NCBI GenBank assembly: GCA_002083525.1
Contig: LWDM01000074.1
Location: 8,815-72,814 of the forward strand
Origin: Proteobacteria bacterium SG_bin9
GTDB taxonomy: Bacteria > Pseudomonadota > Alphaproteobacteria > Rhizobiales > Xanthobacteraceae
Length of the DNA: 64,000 nt
Reading direction: 5' to 3'
The notes under the pieces were generated by a model, which saw nothing but the letters and a program-made list of their open reading frames with translations, made no database searches and was not told the origin of the DNA. Within the stretch, counting starts at the first letter, position 1; each line of letters starts with the position of its first letter. Positions 63,056-64,000 of this stretch are shown here, in pieces. The translations under genes and the position numbers were made by a program.

Positions 63056-64000
63056 ATGGCGTCTTCGTATTCGGACGATCTGCGTGCAGCGGCGCTCGCG
63101 TTTCACGAATTCCCAAAACCCGGCAAGCTCGAAATCCAGGCGACCAAGCCGCTCGCCAACCAGCGCGACCTCGCGCTGGCCTATTCGCCGGGCGTCGCCG
63201 CCGCGTGCGAAGCGATCGCCGCCGATCCGGCCAAAGCCGCCGCGCTCACCATCCGCGCTAACCTCGTCGCCGTCGTCTCGAACGGCACCGCCGTTCTCGG
63301 TCTCGGCAATATCGGACCGCTGGCGTCCAAGCCGGTGATGGAAGGCAAGGCGGTTCTGTTCAAGAAATTCGCCGGCATCGACGTTTTCGACATCGAGATC
63401 GATGCGAAGACCGTCGATCAGGTGGTCAATACGGTCGCCGCCCTCGAACCGACGTTCGGCGGCATCAATCTGGAAGACATCCGCGCACCCGAGTGCTTCG
63501 AGATCGAAGCGCAGCTCAAGGAGCGCATGAAAATCCCGGTGTTCCATGACGACCAGCACGGCACGGCGATTATCGTCGGCGCGGCCGTGCGCAACGCGAT
63601 GGAATTGACCGGCAAGGATCTGTCCAAGGTCAAGATCGTGACCTCGGGCGCCGGCGCGGCGGCGCTTGCCTGCTTGAACCTGCTCGTCTCGATGGGCGTG
63701 CAGAAGAAGAACATCTGGGTCACGGACATCGACGGCCTTGTGCATGAAGGCCGCAACGAGAGCATGGATCGCTGGAAATCGGTCTACGCGCAGAAAACCG
63801 ACAAGCGGAAGCTCGCCGACGTCATCGGCGGCGCGGACATCTTCCTCGGCCTCTCGGCGCCGAACGTGCTGACGCAAGACATGGTCAAGCAGATGGCCGA
63901 CAAGCCGCTGGTGCTGGCGCTCGCCAACCCGACGCCGGAGATCATGCCGGACGACGCCCGCGCAGTGCGTCCCGACGCGATGATCTGCACTGGGCGCTCC
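63056..64000 (+). CDS. Malic enzyme, NADP-dependent, partial (runs off the window)
   Basis: The first 315 residues of a malic enzyme that makes pyruvate, CO2 and NAD(P)H from malate. The N-terminal tyrosine-containing LALAYSPGVAAACEAI, metal-site GGINLEDIRAPECFEIE (shortened) and NAD region VTSGAGAAALACLNLL are present. The long bacterial MaeB form has a phosphotransacetylase-like C-terminus near 760 residues; the end is outside the window, so the fusion cannot be checked. GGGAGGGAA lies before the ATG. Confidence 0.9.
   Translation, partial: MASSYSDDLRAAALAFHEFPKPGKLEIQATKPLANQRDLALAYSPGVAAACEAIAADPAKAAALTIRANLVAVVSNGTAVLGLGNIGPLASKPVMEGKAVLFKKFAGIDVFDIEIDAKTVDQVVNTVAALEPTFGGINLEDIRAPECFEIEAQLKERMKIPVFHDDQHGTAIIVGAAVRNAMELTGKDLSKVKIVTSGAGAAALACLNLLVSMGVQKKNIWVTDIDGLVHEGRNESMDRWKSVYAQKTDKRKLADVIGGADIFLGLSAPNVLTQDMVKQMADKPLVLALANPTPEIMPDDARAVRPDAMICTGRS

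Overview
The window is high-GC chromosomal DNA, almost wall-to-wall coding on both strands. Its gene order is typical of an alphaproteobacterium of the Hyphomicrobiales, most likely the Bradyrhizobium/Rhodopseudomonas/Afipia group (Nitrobacteraceae) or a near neighbour. The evidence is the ribosomal cluster rpsF-rpsR-DUF2232-rplI followed by dnaB, alr, radA, cvpA and purF; a divergent fabD-fabG-acpP-fabF-mltG-yicC-gmk run; the rsmA-pdxA-surA-lptD-lptG-lptF envelope operon facing pepA-holC; and purN-purM, a CDP-alcohol phosphatidyltransferase, hdaA, ppk, ppx, rnd and aspS. Palindromic repeats of the kind common in this group also occur. I see no tRNA, rRNA, CRISPR array, insertion sequence or prophage. 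The species cannot be named from the sequence alone.

Layout. 1-5.0 kb: an inverted repeat, der and a coupled MFS transporter, then on the minus strand an exported class II aldolase-like protein, a DUF2147 protein and an SDR. 5.0-10.3 kb: a methyltransferase, then purF, cvpA, radA and a TauE/SafE permease. 10.4-15.1 kb: two paralogous multi-spanning membrane proteins of unknown function bracketing an exported NHL beta-propeller protein. 15.1-22.2 kb: alr, dnaB, a cytochrome c-like protein with a low-complexity tail, and the rplI/DUF2232/rpsR/rpsF cluster. 22.5-31 kb: a TetR-desaturase operon, then type II fatty-acid synthesis, mltG, yicC and gmk. 31-40 kb: an alcohol dehydrogenase and the rsmA-to-lptF operon. 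40-46.3 kb: pepA, holC, a lipoprotein with paired palindromes upstream, an ABC-F ATPase, a NepR-like small protein, a small exported protein and ndk. 46.3-50 kb: two TerC-family genes and an outer-membrane beta-barrel protein. 50-64 kb: purN/purM, membrane lipid synthesis, hdaA, a TetR/SDR divergent pair, ppk/ppx, rnd, a VOC protein, aspS and the start of a malic enzyme.

How genes work together. Fatty-acid synthesis (fabD, fabG, acpP, fabF) is preceded by a regulated acyl desaturase, so membrane-lipid supply and unsaturation are adjacent. LptD, LptF, LptG and SurA together build and export LPS to the outer membrane. PurF, PurM and PurN are three steps of purine synthesis. Ppk and Ppx make and break polyphosphate. 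RadA, DnaB, HolC and HdaA serve replication and repair.

Most of the window is housekeeping. The least explained parts are: the membrane-protein/NHL/membrane-protein trio; an rpsF leader that can hide its own Shine-Dalgarno sequence; two TetR operator layouts readable directly from the DNA; an SDR that has lost its catalytic lysine; a NepR-like orphan with a stress-type promoter; and a pair of homologous long palindromes at 42.2-42.4 kb.
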